Below are positions 1 to 7,506 of a stretch of 12,917 nucleotides of DNA, piece by piece. The stretch lies in the NCBI GenBank assembly GCA_028717325.1, contig JAQUOB010000019.1:1-12917 (forward strand). Reading direction: 5' to 3'. Source of the stretch: Candidatus Margulisiibacteriota bacterium (GTDB lineage: Bacteria > Margulisbacteria > WOR-1 > O2-12-FULL-45-9 > XYB2-FULL-48-7). Below the pieces are notes generated by a model. That model was not told where the DNA came from. It ran no database searches and saw nothing but the letters and a program-made list of their open reading frames with translations. The position numbers and the translations under genes were made by a program. Within the stretch, counting starts at the first letter, position 1. Every line of letters begins with the position of its first letter.

Positions 1-1096
1 GGTCAATTCCGGCTCTTCGGCCAACCTGCTGGACTTTTTGGCGCTGACCTCGACGAAGCTGGGCGAGCTGCGGATCAAAAAAGGGGACGAGGTGATAACC
101 GTCGCGGCCGGTTTTCCCACCACCATCTCGCCGATCGTCCAGTTCGGCGCCGTCCCGGTCTTTGTCGACGTGACTTTACCGTCGTACAATATCGATTGCG
201 CCCAGTTGAAGAACGCGCTGTCGGACAAAACCAAAGCGGTCATGCTCGCCCACACCCTGGGCAATCCTTTCGACGTCAGAGCGGTCAAAGAATTTTGCGC
301 CGAGAATAATCTGTGGTTGATCGAAGATAATTGCGACGCGCTGGGTTCGCGGTATAAATATAAAGGCCGCTGGCAAAAGACAGGGACCTTCGGCGACCTC
401 GGGACTTCGAGTTTCTTCCCGGCCCATCACATGACCATGGGCGAGGGCGGCGCGGTCTACACCGATGATCCTTTGTTGAGCCAGATCGTCAATTCTTTGC
501 GCGACTGGGGCCGCGATTGCCACTGTCCCGCGGGCAATGACAATTCCTGCGGCCGGCGTTTTAAACACCGGCTGGGCGAATTGCCTTACGGTTACGACCA
601 TAAATATATTTATTCTCACTTCGGCTATAATTTAAAAGCGACCGATCTGCAGGCGGCCATCGGCTGCGCCCAGCTCGCCAAATTGCCGGCCCTGATCGCG
701 GCGCGGAAAAAGAACTGGCAGAAGTTAAGGGACGGGCTGGCCGATCTGTCGGACGTTTTTATCCTCCCGGCAGAGCAGAAAAATTCCGACCCGAGCTGGT
801 TCGGCTTTCTTTTGACGGTGCAAGACAGCGCCGGTTTTACGCGGGATGAGATCGTCCAATATCTCGAAGCCAGGGGGGTGCAGACCCGGATGCTGTTCGC
901 GGGCAACCTGATCAAGCATCCCTGTTTTGACGAGATGAGAAAAAAGAGGGCAGGGTACAGGGAGATAGGGGAATTGATAAATACGAACATTATTATGAAC
1001 CGGACATTTTGGCTCGGCGTTTATCCCGGCCTGACCGGCCGGATGCTTGACTACATGATCGACCAGATCAGGGATTTTGCGGCGAAAAAGAGATGA
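1..1096 (+). CDS. rfbH: CDP-4-keto-6-deoxyglucose 3-dehydrase (RfbH/E1 type), 5' end missing
   Basis: Partial gene: the frame is open to the left edge and its first visible residues (VNSGSSANLL) match the inside of the family, so the true start lies outside the window. It is a PLP-fold enzyme of the DegT/DnrJ/EryC1 superfamily that removes the C3 hydroxyl of CDP-4-keto-6-deoxyglucose using PMP and a [2Fe-2S] cluster. Seen: the superfamily's catalytic lysine is replaced by histidine in PAHHMTMGEGG (HH at 425-430), the hallmark of 3-dehydrases. The cluster cysteines lie at codons 332, 518, 524 and 548, giving C-X61-C-X1-C-X7-C; the Yersinia E1 motif as I remember it is C-X57-C-X1-C-X7-C. The extra four residues fall in a loop. 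The motif LGELPYGYDHKYIYSH and the FWLGVYPGL ending are typical. The stop overlaps the next start (ATGA, 1093-1096). A separate reductase partner (E3) is needed and is not seen here. Confidence 0.93.
   Translation, partial: VNSGSSANLLDFLALTSTKLGELRIKKGDEVITVAAGFPTTISPIVQFGAVPVFVDVTLPSYNIDCAQLKNALSDKTKAVMLAHTLGNPFDVRAVKEFCAENNLWLIEDNCDALGSRYKYKGRWQKTGTFGDLGTSSFFPAHHMTMGEGGAVYTDDPLLSQIVNSLRDWGRDCHCPAGNDNSCGRRFKHRLGELPYGYDHKYIYSHFGYNLKATDLQAAIGCAQLAKLPALIAARKKNWQKLRDGLADLSDVFILPAEQKNSDPSWFGFLLTVQDSAGFTRDEIVQYLEARGVQTRMLFAGNLIKHPCFDEMRKKRAGYREIGELINTNIIMNRTFWLGVYPGLTGRMLDYMIDQIRDFAAKKR
948..971 (+). repeat. G-run block with G-quadruplex pattern in rfbH
   Basis: Four G runs of at least three (948-950, 953-955, 960-962, 968-971) with loops of two, four and five bases, inside a polypurine stretch of the coding strand. 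It encodes part of RKKRAGYREIGE, where the protein seems about four residues longer than RfbH relatives as I remember them. The pattern is seen directly; folding is not shown. Confidence 0.45.
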
Positions 1097-1974
1097 AAAA
1101 AATATTTGTCACCGGCGGCAGCGGTTTTATCGGCCGGAATATCATCGAACAGCTCAACTCAAGCTATGAACTGCTGGCCCCCGGCCACGCGGAGTTGGAA
1201 CTGCTTGATGAAGCCGCGGTCAAAAATTATCTGGGAAAGAATAAGCCGGACGTCGTCGTTCACTGTGCCGTTCGGCCGGGCCATCGCAACGCCAGGGACG
1301 CTTCGCACCAGCTTGACCATAACTGCCGCCTGTTCTTTAACCTGGCCAGGAATTCGGACCTGTTCGGCCGCCTGATCTATCTTAGTTCCGGAGCGGTGTA
1401 CGATCAGCGCTATTACCGGCCGAAGATGAAGGAAGAATATTTTGACGCGCACGTGCCGATCGACGAGGTCGGTTTTTCAAAATACATCGCGGCCAAATAT
1501 ATCGAGCAGACAAAAAATATCACCGAATTACGGCTCTTCGGCATCTTCGGCCGGTACGAAGATTACGCGATCAGGTTCATTTCCAACATGATCTGCAAAA
1601 CGCTGTTCGATCTGCCGCTGACGATCAAACAGGACCGCCGGTTCGATTACGTTCACGTCGATGACCTGAGGCCGGTGCTTGAGCACTTTATCGACGACGG
1701 CGGCCGGCACAAGGCCTACAATATCACGCCGGACAGCTCGATCGAGCTATTGGCCCTGGCGGAAAAAGTCAAAACCATCGCCGGCCGGGACCTGCCGATC
1801 AAGATTGCCCAGCCGGGCCTTGGCGTTGAATACAGTGGGGACAATAGCCGGTTGCGGAGTGAGATGAAAAGTCTAACCCTGACGCCGATCGACGCGGCGA
1901 TCAGGAAATTATGGGGCTGGTATTCGGACAACATAGCTTCGCTTGACCGGGAGTGCTTGCTTTATGATAAATAA
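1093..1974 (+). CDS. NAD(P)-dependent epimerase/reductase (extended SDR) with an altered catalytic motif
   Basis: A 293-residue extended short-chain dehydrogenase/reductase. The Rossmann nucleotide motif is GGSGFIG (residues 8-14), a LSSGAVY segment (97-103) supplies the usual catalytic serine, and FDYVHVDDL (about 183-191) is typical of this subfamily. The catalytic Y-x-x-x-K motif is expected at residues 126-130, where relatives as I recall them read YGFSK; here it is VGFSK, with valine (GTC, 1468-1470) in place of tyrosine. Immediately after it, Y131-I-A-A-K135 forms a shifted YxxxK. Next to rfbH, proteins of this family usually reduce or epimerise the 4-keto-3,6-dideoxysugar (abequose/paratose synthase type). 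With the tyrosine gone, the activity could be lost, rescued by Y131, or changed. The start is set by the ATGA overlap with rfbH. Family certain, reaction not. Confidence 0.88.
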   Translation: MKKIFVTGGSGFIGRNIIEQLNSSYELLAPGHAELELLDEAAVKNYLGKNKPDVVVHCAVRPGHRNARDASHQLDHNCRLFFNLARNSDLFGRLIYLSSGAVYDQRYYRPKMKEEYFDAHVPIDEVGFSKYIAAKYIEQTKNITELRLFGIFGRYEDYAIRFISNMICKTLFDLPLTIKQDRRFDYVHVDDLRPVLEHFIDDGGRHKAYNITPDSSIELLALAEKVKTIAGRDLPIKIAQPGLGVEYSGDNSRLRSEMKSLTLTPIDAAIRKLWGWYSDNIASLDRECLLYDK

Positions 1975-1990
1975 ATATCGGGCTAATTAA

Positions 1991-2725
1991 ATGACGACAA
2001 AACAGTACAGCGAATATTATTTGCAAAGAAAATCCCTGCCGCTGGCGGAAAAAATGATCAAGGGCTTTCACCGGCGTCTTTTAAACCTGGCCATGAAAAA
2101 GATTCCGAACCTGAAGCAAAAGAGCTTTTTCGAGGTCGGTGTCGGCTGGGGCCACCTGGCGGAACTTTGCCGCGCCGATTCAATTAAATTCCGGGGGGTA
2201 GAGCTAAACCAGGCCCAGACCGACAAGCTCAGGTCGCTGGGCTATGATGTTGATTGCGCGCAAGTTCCGCCGTTTCCCAAAGGAGAGGGTGCTGACGTTA
2301 TCTGGCTGTCCCATCTTTTGGAGCATATGGACGGTTTTACGCAGGCGCGCGAGCTTTTGCTGGCGGCCAACGAAAAGTTAAAAGCCGGCGGCTATATAGT
2401 CATTATTTCACCCGATATCAACAGCTGGAAAGAGGCCTTTTGGGAAGTCGACTGGTCGCACGGCTACCCGACCAGCGTTCAGCGGATCTCCCAACTGCTG
2501 GGAGATACGGGTTTTAAAATTCATTATGCCACCACCATTACCACCACCTTAAGCGCATCGTTCCTTACGCTGCTGCTTGACCTTGTCTATCGTTTATTGC
2601 CGATCAATTTATTGGATGCGCTCTCGGTCAGACTGACCGGGAAAAAATTATTTTTCGGCTATATGGCGACGTTCGGCTGGCGGCAGGCGTTCGTTATCGG
2701 GAAAAAAAATGATCAAACTGTCTGA
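1991..2725 (+). CDS. Class I SAM-dependent methyltransferase
   Basis: A 244-residue protein with a class I methyltransferase fold. Motif I is FEVGVGWGHL (residues 47-56, the E-x-G-x-G-x-G loop that holds S-adenosylmethionine). GVELN (69-73) carries the acid that binds the ribose hydroxyls, HLLEHM (108-113) is the usual post-II segment, and KAGGYIVIISPD (131-142) is the following strand. The C-terminal third has a hydrophobic stretch (about residues 188-208) that may touch the membrane or form a lid. It starts 16 bases after the epimerase without a convincing ribosome-binding site, and its end overlaps the ThDP enzyme gene by 17 bases. In this setting it probably methylates a sugar, a branch or a chain end; the acceptor cannot be read from sequence. 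Confidence 0.85.
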   Translation: MTTKQYSEYYLQRKSLPLAEKMIKGFHRRLLNLAMKKIPNLKQKSFFEVGVGWGHLAELCRADSIKFRGVELNQAQTDKLRSLGYDVDCAQVPPFPKGEGADVIWLSHLLEHMDGFTQARELLLAANEKLKAGGYIVIISPDINSWKEAFWEVDWSHGYPTSVQRISQLLGDTGFKIHYATTITTTLSASFLTLLLDLVYRLLPINLLDALSVRLTGKKLFFGYMATFGWRQAFVIGKKNDQTV

Positions 2726-4535
2726 TTATATCGTCAAGCGGCTGGCGGAATTCGGTGTCAGGGATATTTTTATGATCTCCGGCGGCGGCGCGATGCATCT
2801 GGTCGATTCCGTCGGCAAAAATAAGAAATTAAAATATTATTGTCCGCACCACGAGCAGGCCGCGGCCATGGCCGCCGAAGGTTATGCCAGGACGGCCGGC
2901 AAGATCGCCGCGGTGGTGGTGACCAGCGGACCGGGCGGCACCAATACGCTGACCGGCGTGATCGGCCAGTGGCTCGATTCGATCCCCTGCCTCTATCTTT
3001 CCGGCCAGGTCAAGTTCGAAACAACGATCGCCGCCTGCCCGGAACTTAAATTGCGCCAGCTCGGCGACCAGGAGATAAATATCGTCGATATCGTCCGGCC
3101 GGTCACAAAATACGCCTTGATGGTGACCGATCCGAAAAGTATCCGCTATCATCTGGAAAAAGCCCTTTATCTCTCAACTCACGGCCGGCCCGGCCCGGTC
3201 TGGCTGGACATTCCGCTCAACGTCCAGGCGGCGCCGGTCGACGAAAAAAACCTGAAGCCGTACGACCCGCGCGAAGACGCGGCCGGGCTCGATAAAGAAA
3301 AATTAAAAAGACAGGTCGCCAAGGTTGTCGCCAGGTTGCAGTCGGCCCAAAGGCCGGTTCTACTGGCCGGCCACGGCATCAGATTGGCTGGGGCGGTCAA
3401 AGAATTTGAAAAATTGATCCGTCGGTTGGATATCCCGGTCGTGACCGCCATTTGCGGGCACGATCTTGTCCCGTCCGATCATCCGCTCTTCTTCGGCCGG
3501 CCGGGCATCTGCGGCGACCGGCTCGGCAATTTTGTCGCGCAGAACAGCGATCTGTTATTGACGATTGGCGCGCGGCTGGGTGTGCGGCAGATCGGTTACA
3601 GTTACGAGACGTTTGCGCGTGAGGCCTATAAGATCATGGTTGACATCGACCGTGATGAACTGAAGAAGCCGACCTTAAAGATCGACCTGCCGATCGAAAC
3701 GGATGCCAAATTGTTCATTGAGGAGTTGTTGCGGCAATTGGGGGGCGCGCGTCCCGCCAGAAGAAACGCTTGGTTGGACTGGTGCGCGAAGCGGCGGGCA
3801 ACCGTGCCCAGTGTTTTAGCGGATAACCCGGCTAATCCGAAATACGTTAATTCCTATGTCTTTGCCGATCAACTATTTAAGTTATTGAAAGCGGGCGACC
3901 AGGTGGTAACCGGCAACGGCACGGCTTACACCTCGACTTTTCAGGCCATGAAGATCAAACCGGGGGTCAGAGTGCTGGCCAATCAGGGCTGCGCTTCGAT
4001 GGGTTATGATCTGCCGGCGGCGATCGGCGCCTGTATCGCGCGCGGTAAGAAACAGGTCGTTTTGATCACGGGCGACGGCAGCCTCCAGATGAACCTTCAG
4101 GAACTGCAGACCATTATGACCTATAAACTGCCGGTCAAGATCTTTGTCTTGAATAATCGCGGCTATCTGGCGATCAGGGCGACGCAGGACGCTTATTTCG
4201 ACGGGCGCCACGTTGCGTCCGGCCCCGCCGGCGGAGTTGTCTGCCCCGATGTCCTGAAGATCGGCCGGGCCTACGGTTTAAAAACGATGAGGCTCAAAAC
4301 GGATAAGGACCTGGCAGCCGGGCTTAAAAAAACACTGCGGGCCGCGGGCCCGGTCATTTGCGAGATCATGATGGACCCGAAGCAGACCTTATTGCCCAAG
4401 GTCTCATCCGCCGCCGGCCCTGACGGTCGTCTTGTCTCCCGGCCCCTGGAAGATATGTTCCCTTTTATCGACAGGAAAACTCTTGAGAAGATCATGATCG
4501 TTTCGCCGGTCGGGCCGGCTACTAGGACAACATGA
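2709..4535 (+). CDS. Thiamine diphosphate-dependent enzyme, acetolactate synthase/YerE-like
   Basis: A 608-residue ThDP enzyme with the three-domain acetolactate synthase/pyruvate oxidase layout. The N-terminal PYR domain has the catalytic glutamate that activates the cofactor (E49 in HHEQAAAMAAEGYAR) and SGPGGTN. The middle domain spans about 195-345. The C-terminal PP domain has the cofactor/Mg2+ motif GDGSLQMN (from residue 455) ending in NN at 482-483. True acetolactate synthase is normally found with branched-chain amino-acid genes and a small subunit, neither of which is here. Next to rfbH the better comparison is YerE, which moves the two-carbon unit of pyruvate onto the 4-keto carbon of CDP-3,6-dideoxyglucose to make branched yersiniose. 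That role is inferred from family and neighbourhood. The start ATG sits on an A8 run inside the methyltransferase gene; the stop shares ATGA (4532-4535) with the next gene. Confidence 0.88.
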   Translation: MIKLSDYIVKRLAEFGVRDIFMISGGGAMHLVDSVGKNKKLKYYCPHHEQAAAMAAEGYARTAGKIAAVVVTSGPGGTNTLTGVIGQWLDSIPCLYLSGQVKFETTIAACPELKLRQLGDQEINIVDIVRPVTKYALMVTDPKSIRYHLEKALYLSTHGRPGPVWLDIPLNVQAAPVDEKNLKPYDPREDAAGLDKEKLKRQVAKVVARLQSAQRPVLLAGHGIRLAGAVKEFEKLIRRLDIPVVTAICGHDLVPSDHPLFFGRPGICGDRLGNFVAQNSDLLLTIGARLGVRQIGYSYETFAREAYKIMVDIDRDELKKPTLKIDLPIETDAKLFIEELLRQLGGARPARRNAWLDWCAKRRATVPSVLADNPANPKYVNSYVFADQLFKLLKAGDQVVTGNGTAYTSTFQAMKIKPGVRVLANQGCASMGYDLPAAIGACIARGKKQVVLITGDGSLQMNLQELQTIMTYKLPVKIFVLNNRGYLAIRATQDAYFDGRHVASGPAGGVVCPDVLKIGRAYGLKTMRLKTDKDLAAGLKKTLRAAGPVICEIMMDPKQTLLPKVSSAAGPDGRLVSRPLEDMFPFIDRKTLEKIMIVSPVGPATRTT

Positions 4536-5335
4536 ATACGGCGGAAAAAAGAATGGTCGGGATATTAAAAGATCTTGGCAGCAATTTCGGGGCGATCGGC
4601 GTCAGGGCGGAATTTGAAGCCGAAGGAACGGGACTGGAAGAGCTGTTGCGGCTCAAGGAAATAAGCATGAAGGCGGGGTTCGGCCTGTCGCTCAAGATCG
4701 GCGGCTGTGAATCGGTCAGGGACATTCTTGAAGCCAGGACGATCGGCGTCAATTATCTCGTGGCGCCGATGATCGAGTCGGCCTACTCCCTGCGCAAATA
4801 TCTTCAGGCGGTCGACAAGTTCATTCCGGAGCCGGAAAGGGTGGGGCTGGAGATCCACTGCAATATCGAGACGGTCTCGGCTTTTAACAATCTGCCGGAG
4901 ATACTCAAGGTGCCTGAGATCAAGAGCCTGGCCGGCGTGGTGATCGAGCGGGTCGACCTTTGCGGCTCCCGCGGCCTGGGTGGTGATTGCGTCGATCAGG
5001 CCGAGATCGGTCAGTTGGTGACGGCTGCCGTTGACCGGGCCAAGGCGGCCGGGTTGATCTGTACCATTGGCGGCGGAGTTTCGGCCAACTCCATACCGTT
5101 CTTTGGCTCGCTGGGTGGACGGCTTGACCGGTTTGAGACCAGAAAGGTTTGTTTTGACAGCCGGGCCGCTTTGGCTGCCGAGCCAAAAGCGGCGATCCTC
5201 AAGGCGCTCGGTTTTGAGCTGATCTGGTTGGAGAACAAGGCCGGCTACAAAGAGGGTATCTCGGCGGCCGAAGAGAACAGGGCGGGATTGCTGGAAAAAA
5301 ACTACGGTGCGGCGATCCGCCGCCTGATCGGATGA
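4532..5335 (+). CDS. HpcH/HpaI (citrate lyase beta)-type aldolase, copy A, with an altered active loop
   Basis: A 267-residue TIM-barrel protein of the HpcH/HpaI aldolase and citrate lyase beta family, whose members cleave or form C-C bonds through a metal-bound pyruvate enolate. Seen: EAEGT (29-33), KIGGCESVRD (55-64), APMIES (78-83), NIET with the likely metal-ligand glutamate E113, a loop with the second ligand D142, and RFETRKVCF (200-208). It aligns without gaps to the next gene at about 48% identity by my hand count, so the two arose by duplication. The metal-site loop here reads GVVIERVDLCGS, against GVVIGRSDLVGS in copy B, so the changes G139E and S141V sit beside D142. This may be a specialised or regulatory partner, or bind a different substrate. 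ATGA overlap with the ThDP gene implies coupled translation. Substrate unknown. Confidence 0.8.
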   Translation: MNTAEKRMVGILKDLGSNFGAIGVRAEFEAEGTGLEELLRLKEISMKAGFGLSLKIGGCESVRDILEARTIGVNYLVAPMIESAYSLRKYLQAVDKFIPEPERVGLEIHCNIETVSAFNNLPEILKVPEIKSLAGVVIERVDLCGSRGLGGDCVDQAEIGQLVTAAVDRAKAAGLICTIGGGVSANSIPFFGSLGGRLDRFETRKVCFDSRAALAAEPKAAILKALGFELIWLENKAGYKEGISAAEENRAGLLEKNYGAAIRRLIG

Positions 5336-5345
5336 AAAAAAACTA

Positions 5346-6161
5346 ATGAACATTATTGAGCTCAGGATGGTTGAACGGCTTAAAGAACTGATCGACCGAT
5401 ATCATGTCGTCGGGGTCAAAGCGGAATTTGAAGCCGAAGGGACAAGGACCGAAGAACTGATGAGATTAAAAGAGATCTGCCTGGCGGCCGGTTCTCCCCT
5501 GACCCTGAAGATCGGCGGCTGTGAAGCGGTCCGCGACATGTACGATGCCAGAGCGATCGGAGTGGACCAACTGGTTGCGCCGATGGTCGAGACCCCTTTC
5601 GCCCTGCAGAAATATCTGCGGGCGGTCGACGTCGCTTTCCCGGCCGATGAGCAAAAAGAGATCGATTTTCTGGTCAATATTGAAACTATCCAGGCGGTCA
5701 GGAATTTTGAGCCAATGCTGGCCGTCGAAGAGATAGAAGGACTGGACGGCGTAGTCATCGGGCGGTCGGACCTCGTCGGTTCGATGTCCCTTGATAAGCG
5801 CGAGATCAACGGTCCGGCTGTCTTTGAGGTGATCAGAGAGGTACTGGTCCGGGCCAAGAGCAAAAATTTGATCTGCGTGATCGGCGGCACGATCTCGGTC
5901 GATTCGCTGCCGTTCCTGAAGGGGCTGGCCGGTCTGCTCGACAGGTTCGAAACGAGAAAGGTCTGTTTTAATTGTGCCGGGGCCTTGGCTGGCGAGCCTG
6001 AGACGGGGCTAAAAAAGGCCCTGGAATTTGAATTGCTGTGGCTGCAGAACAAACAAAATTATTACCGGGCTATTTCTGAAGAGGACAATAAACGGATCGC
6101 CGAGCTGGTGGCCAGGTGTCAGGCGGGCCGGGAAGTTGTTTTTAAAGGGGTGAACCGATGA
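5346..6161 (+). CDS. HpcH/HpaI (citrate lyase beta)-type aldolase, copy B
   Basis: A 271-residue TIM-barrel aldolase, paralogous to the gene just upstream; both proteins begin MN-xx-E-x-RMV, which supports the chosen starts. Motifs: EAEGT (29-33), KIGGCEAVRD (55-64), APMVETPFAL (78-87), VNIET with likely metal ligand E113, GRSDLVGS with likely ligand D142, and RFETRKVCF (200-208). The loop around D142 keeps the small residues expected for a phosphate- or carboxylate-binding turn, so this copy is the better candidate for the active aldolase. It lies 10 bases after copy A, separated by an A-rich spacer, and its stop overlaps the glycosyltransferase start (ATGA, 6158-6161). In this operon it might supply or consume a pyruvate-like unit for the ThDP enzyme, or extend a sugar aldehyde; this is inference. 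Confidence 0.82.
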   Translation: MNIIELRMVERLKELIDRYHVVGVKAEFEAEGTRTEELMRLKEICLAAGSPLTLKIGGCEAVRDMYDARAIGVDQLVAPMVETPFALQKYLRAVDVAFPADEQKEIDFLVNIETIQAVRNFEPMLAVEEIEGLDGVVIGRSDLVGSMSLDKREINGPAVFEVIREVLVRAKSKNLICVIGGTISVDSLPFLKGLAGLLDRFETRKVCFNCAGALAGEPETGLKKALEFELLWLQNKQNYYRAISEEDNKRIAELVARCQAGREVVFKGVNR

Positions 6162-7090
6162 AGCTGATCAGTATCATGACCGCTTGTTATAACGAAGAAG
6201 AGAATATCGCCGAGGTTTATCGGCGAGTTAAAGAAATATTCGCGCAGAAGCTGCCCATGTATTCTTACGAACATGTTTTTATCGACAACGCCTCCACCGA
6301 TCGGACGGTCAAGATCTTAAAAGAAATCGCCGCCAGGGACAGGAACGTCAAAATTATTGTCAATAGCCGCAACTTCGGCCATATCCGGTCGCCGTTCCAC
6401 GGTTTGCTGCAGTGCCGCGGCGACGCGGTCATTTCGCTGGTAGCCGACTTCCAGGACCCGCCGGAAATGATAATCGATCTTATAAAAAAATGGGAGGCAG
6501 GTTATAAAATAGTTGTTGGGGTCAAAAAGGAGAGCCGGGAAGCCCGCTGGATGTTCGCCGTTCGCAATCTTTTCTACCGGATCATCGGGACACTGTCCGA
6601 GATCGAACAGGTCAGGGGGTTTACCGGTTTTGGCCTGTACGATAAAAAAGTGATCGAACTGTTGCGGCAAATCGACGACCCGTACCCTTATTTTCGCGGT
6701 TTGATCGCCGACATCGGCTTCGAGGTCGCCCGGCTTGAGTATGTCCAGCCGGCGCGCCGGCAGGGCCGGACCAAAAACAATTTTTATACACTCTATGACA
6801 TGGCGATGCTGGGGATCACCAATCATTCCAAGGTTCCGCTGCGGCTGGCGGCCATGCTGGGCTTTGGCACGGCGATCGTCAGCGCTTTGTTCGCTTTCGG
6901 CTACCTCGTCTATAAGCTGATCTTCTGGGATAGCTTTTCCGTCGGCATCGCCCCCCTGGTCATTGGCCTGTTCTTTTTCTCGGCGGTCCAGCTGTTCTTT
7001 ATCGGTATTATCGGGGAGTACATCGGTGCGATCCATACCCAGGTGCTGAAAAGGCCCCTGGTGATCGAAAAGGAGCGGGTAAACTTTTGA
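6158..7090 (+). CDS. GtrB/ArnC-like undecaprenyl-phosphate glycosyltransferase (GT2)
   Basis: A 310-residue family 2 glycosyltransferase of the DPM1/GtrB type. The cytosolic GT-A domain runs from residue 1 to about 215, with TACYNEEENI (8-17), DNASTDRT (43-50) and the nucleotide-sugar/metal motif ADFQDPPE (96-103). The RRQGRTKNNFY segment (200-210) matches the R-x-GRTK region typical of GtrB. Two membrane helices follow (about 228-252 and 263-287), then IGEYIG (285-290) and a short basic tail. The family moves a hexose from an NDP-sugar to undecaprenyl phosphate on the cytosolic face. The next gene is the usual partner, a GtrA-like protein, overlapping by four bases (TTGA, 7087-7090), which strengthens the call. 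The sugar is unknown; it could be the unusual sugar made by the upstream genes or plain glucose. Confidence 0.9.
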   Translation: MKLISIMTACYNEEENIAEVYRRVKEIFAQKLPMYSYEHVFIDNASTDRTVKILKEIAARDRNVKIIVNSRNFGHIRSPFHGLLQCRGDAVISLVADFQDPPEMIIDLIKKWEAGYKIVVGVKKESREARWMFAVRNLFYRIIGTLSEIEQVRGFTGFGLYDKKVIELLRQIDDPYPYFRGLIADIGFEVARLEYVQPARRQGRTKNNFYTLYDMAMLGITNHSKVPLRLAAMLGFGTAIVSALFAFGYLVYKLIFWDSFSVGIAPLVIGLFFFSAVQLFFIGIIGEYIGAIHTQVLKRPLVIEKERVNF

Positions 7091-7500
7091 TCCGACGGAT
7101 CTATCATCATCATCGCCAGAAAATAGATTATCTCCTGGTCGGCCTTTGGAATACGATCTTTGGCTACCTGGCCTTCGTGGCGTTTTATTATTTGCTCGGC
7201 CACCGCGTCCATTACTTGTGGCTCCTCATTCTCAGCAATATTTTAAGCATCACCAACGCCTATGTCGGCTACAAGCTATTCGTCTTTAAAACCAAAGGCA
7301 ATTACCTGCAGGAGTATGCCAGATTTTATATTGTCTACGGCCTGGCCTTTCTCTTGAACTTTGCCCTGCTGCCGGTTGGCGTGGAGTTTTTCCGGTTCTC
7401 GCCGGTCATTGCTCAGGCCGCCTTGACTTTTATTAATGTAGCTTTTAGTTATCTCGGGCACAAGAATTTTTCATTTAAGTCAGGTTTTAGTCTGATTTAG
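7087..7500 (+). CDS. GtrA-like four-helix membrane protein (putative lipid-linked sugar flippase)
   Basis: A 137-residue protein with four predicted membrane helices (about 14-37, 41-62, 78-98 and 103-122) and the GtrA-family patterns FVGLWNT-like (here LVGLWNTIFGY, 17-27), YKLFVFK (62-68) and the closing GHKNFSF (124-130). Length and topology fit GtrA, thought to move the undecaprenyl-phosphate sugar made by GtrB to the periplasmic side. The start is a TTG overlapping the stop of the gtrB-like gene; no upstream ATG exists in frame and the TTG gives the usual short basic N-terminus. It is the last gene before a new promoter, so it probably ends the biosynthetic operon, although no convincing terminator hairpin follows. 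Confidence 0.88.
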   Translation: MIRRIYHHHRQKIDYLLVGLWNTIFGYLAFVAFYYLLGHRVHYLWLLILSNILSITNAYVGYKLFVFKTKGNYLQEYARFYIVYGLAFLLNFALLPVGVEFFRFSPVIAQAALTFINVAFSYLGHKNFSFKSGFSLI

Positions 7501-7506
7501 AAATAA

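Noticed and set aside
387..397. GACAGGGA near the RfbH loop insertion, resembling the oxidoreductase repeat
   Set aside because: It encodes the conserved KTGTF segment of the family and shows no tandem structure, so the likeness is probably chance.
4565..5353. A long open frame on the minus strand (262 codons) opposite aldolase copy A
   Set aside because: It lies wholly opposite a gene with clear family motifs, has no recognisable domain and is explained by codon bias of the + strand gene.
5402..6052. A 216-codon minus-strand open frame opposite aldolase copy B
   Set aside because: It is antisense to a well-supported gene, is Ser/Arg/Pro-rich and shows no family pattern.
7462..7500. Possible terminator hairpin at the end of the GtrA-like gene
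   Set aside because: Only a four-base TCAG/CTGA stem with no following T run; too weak.
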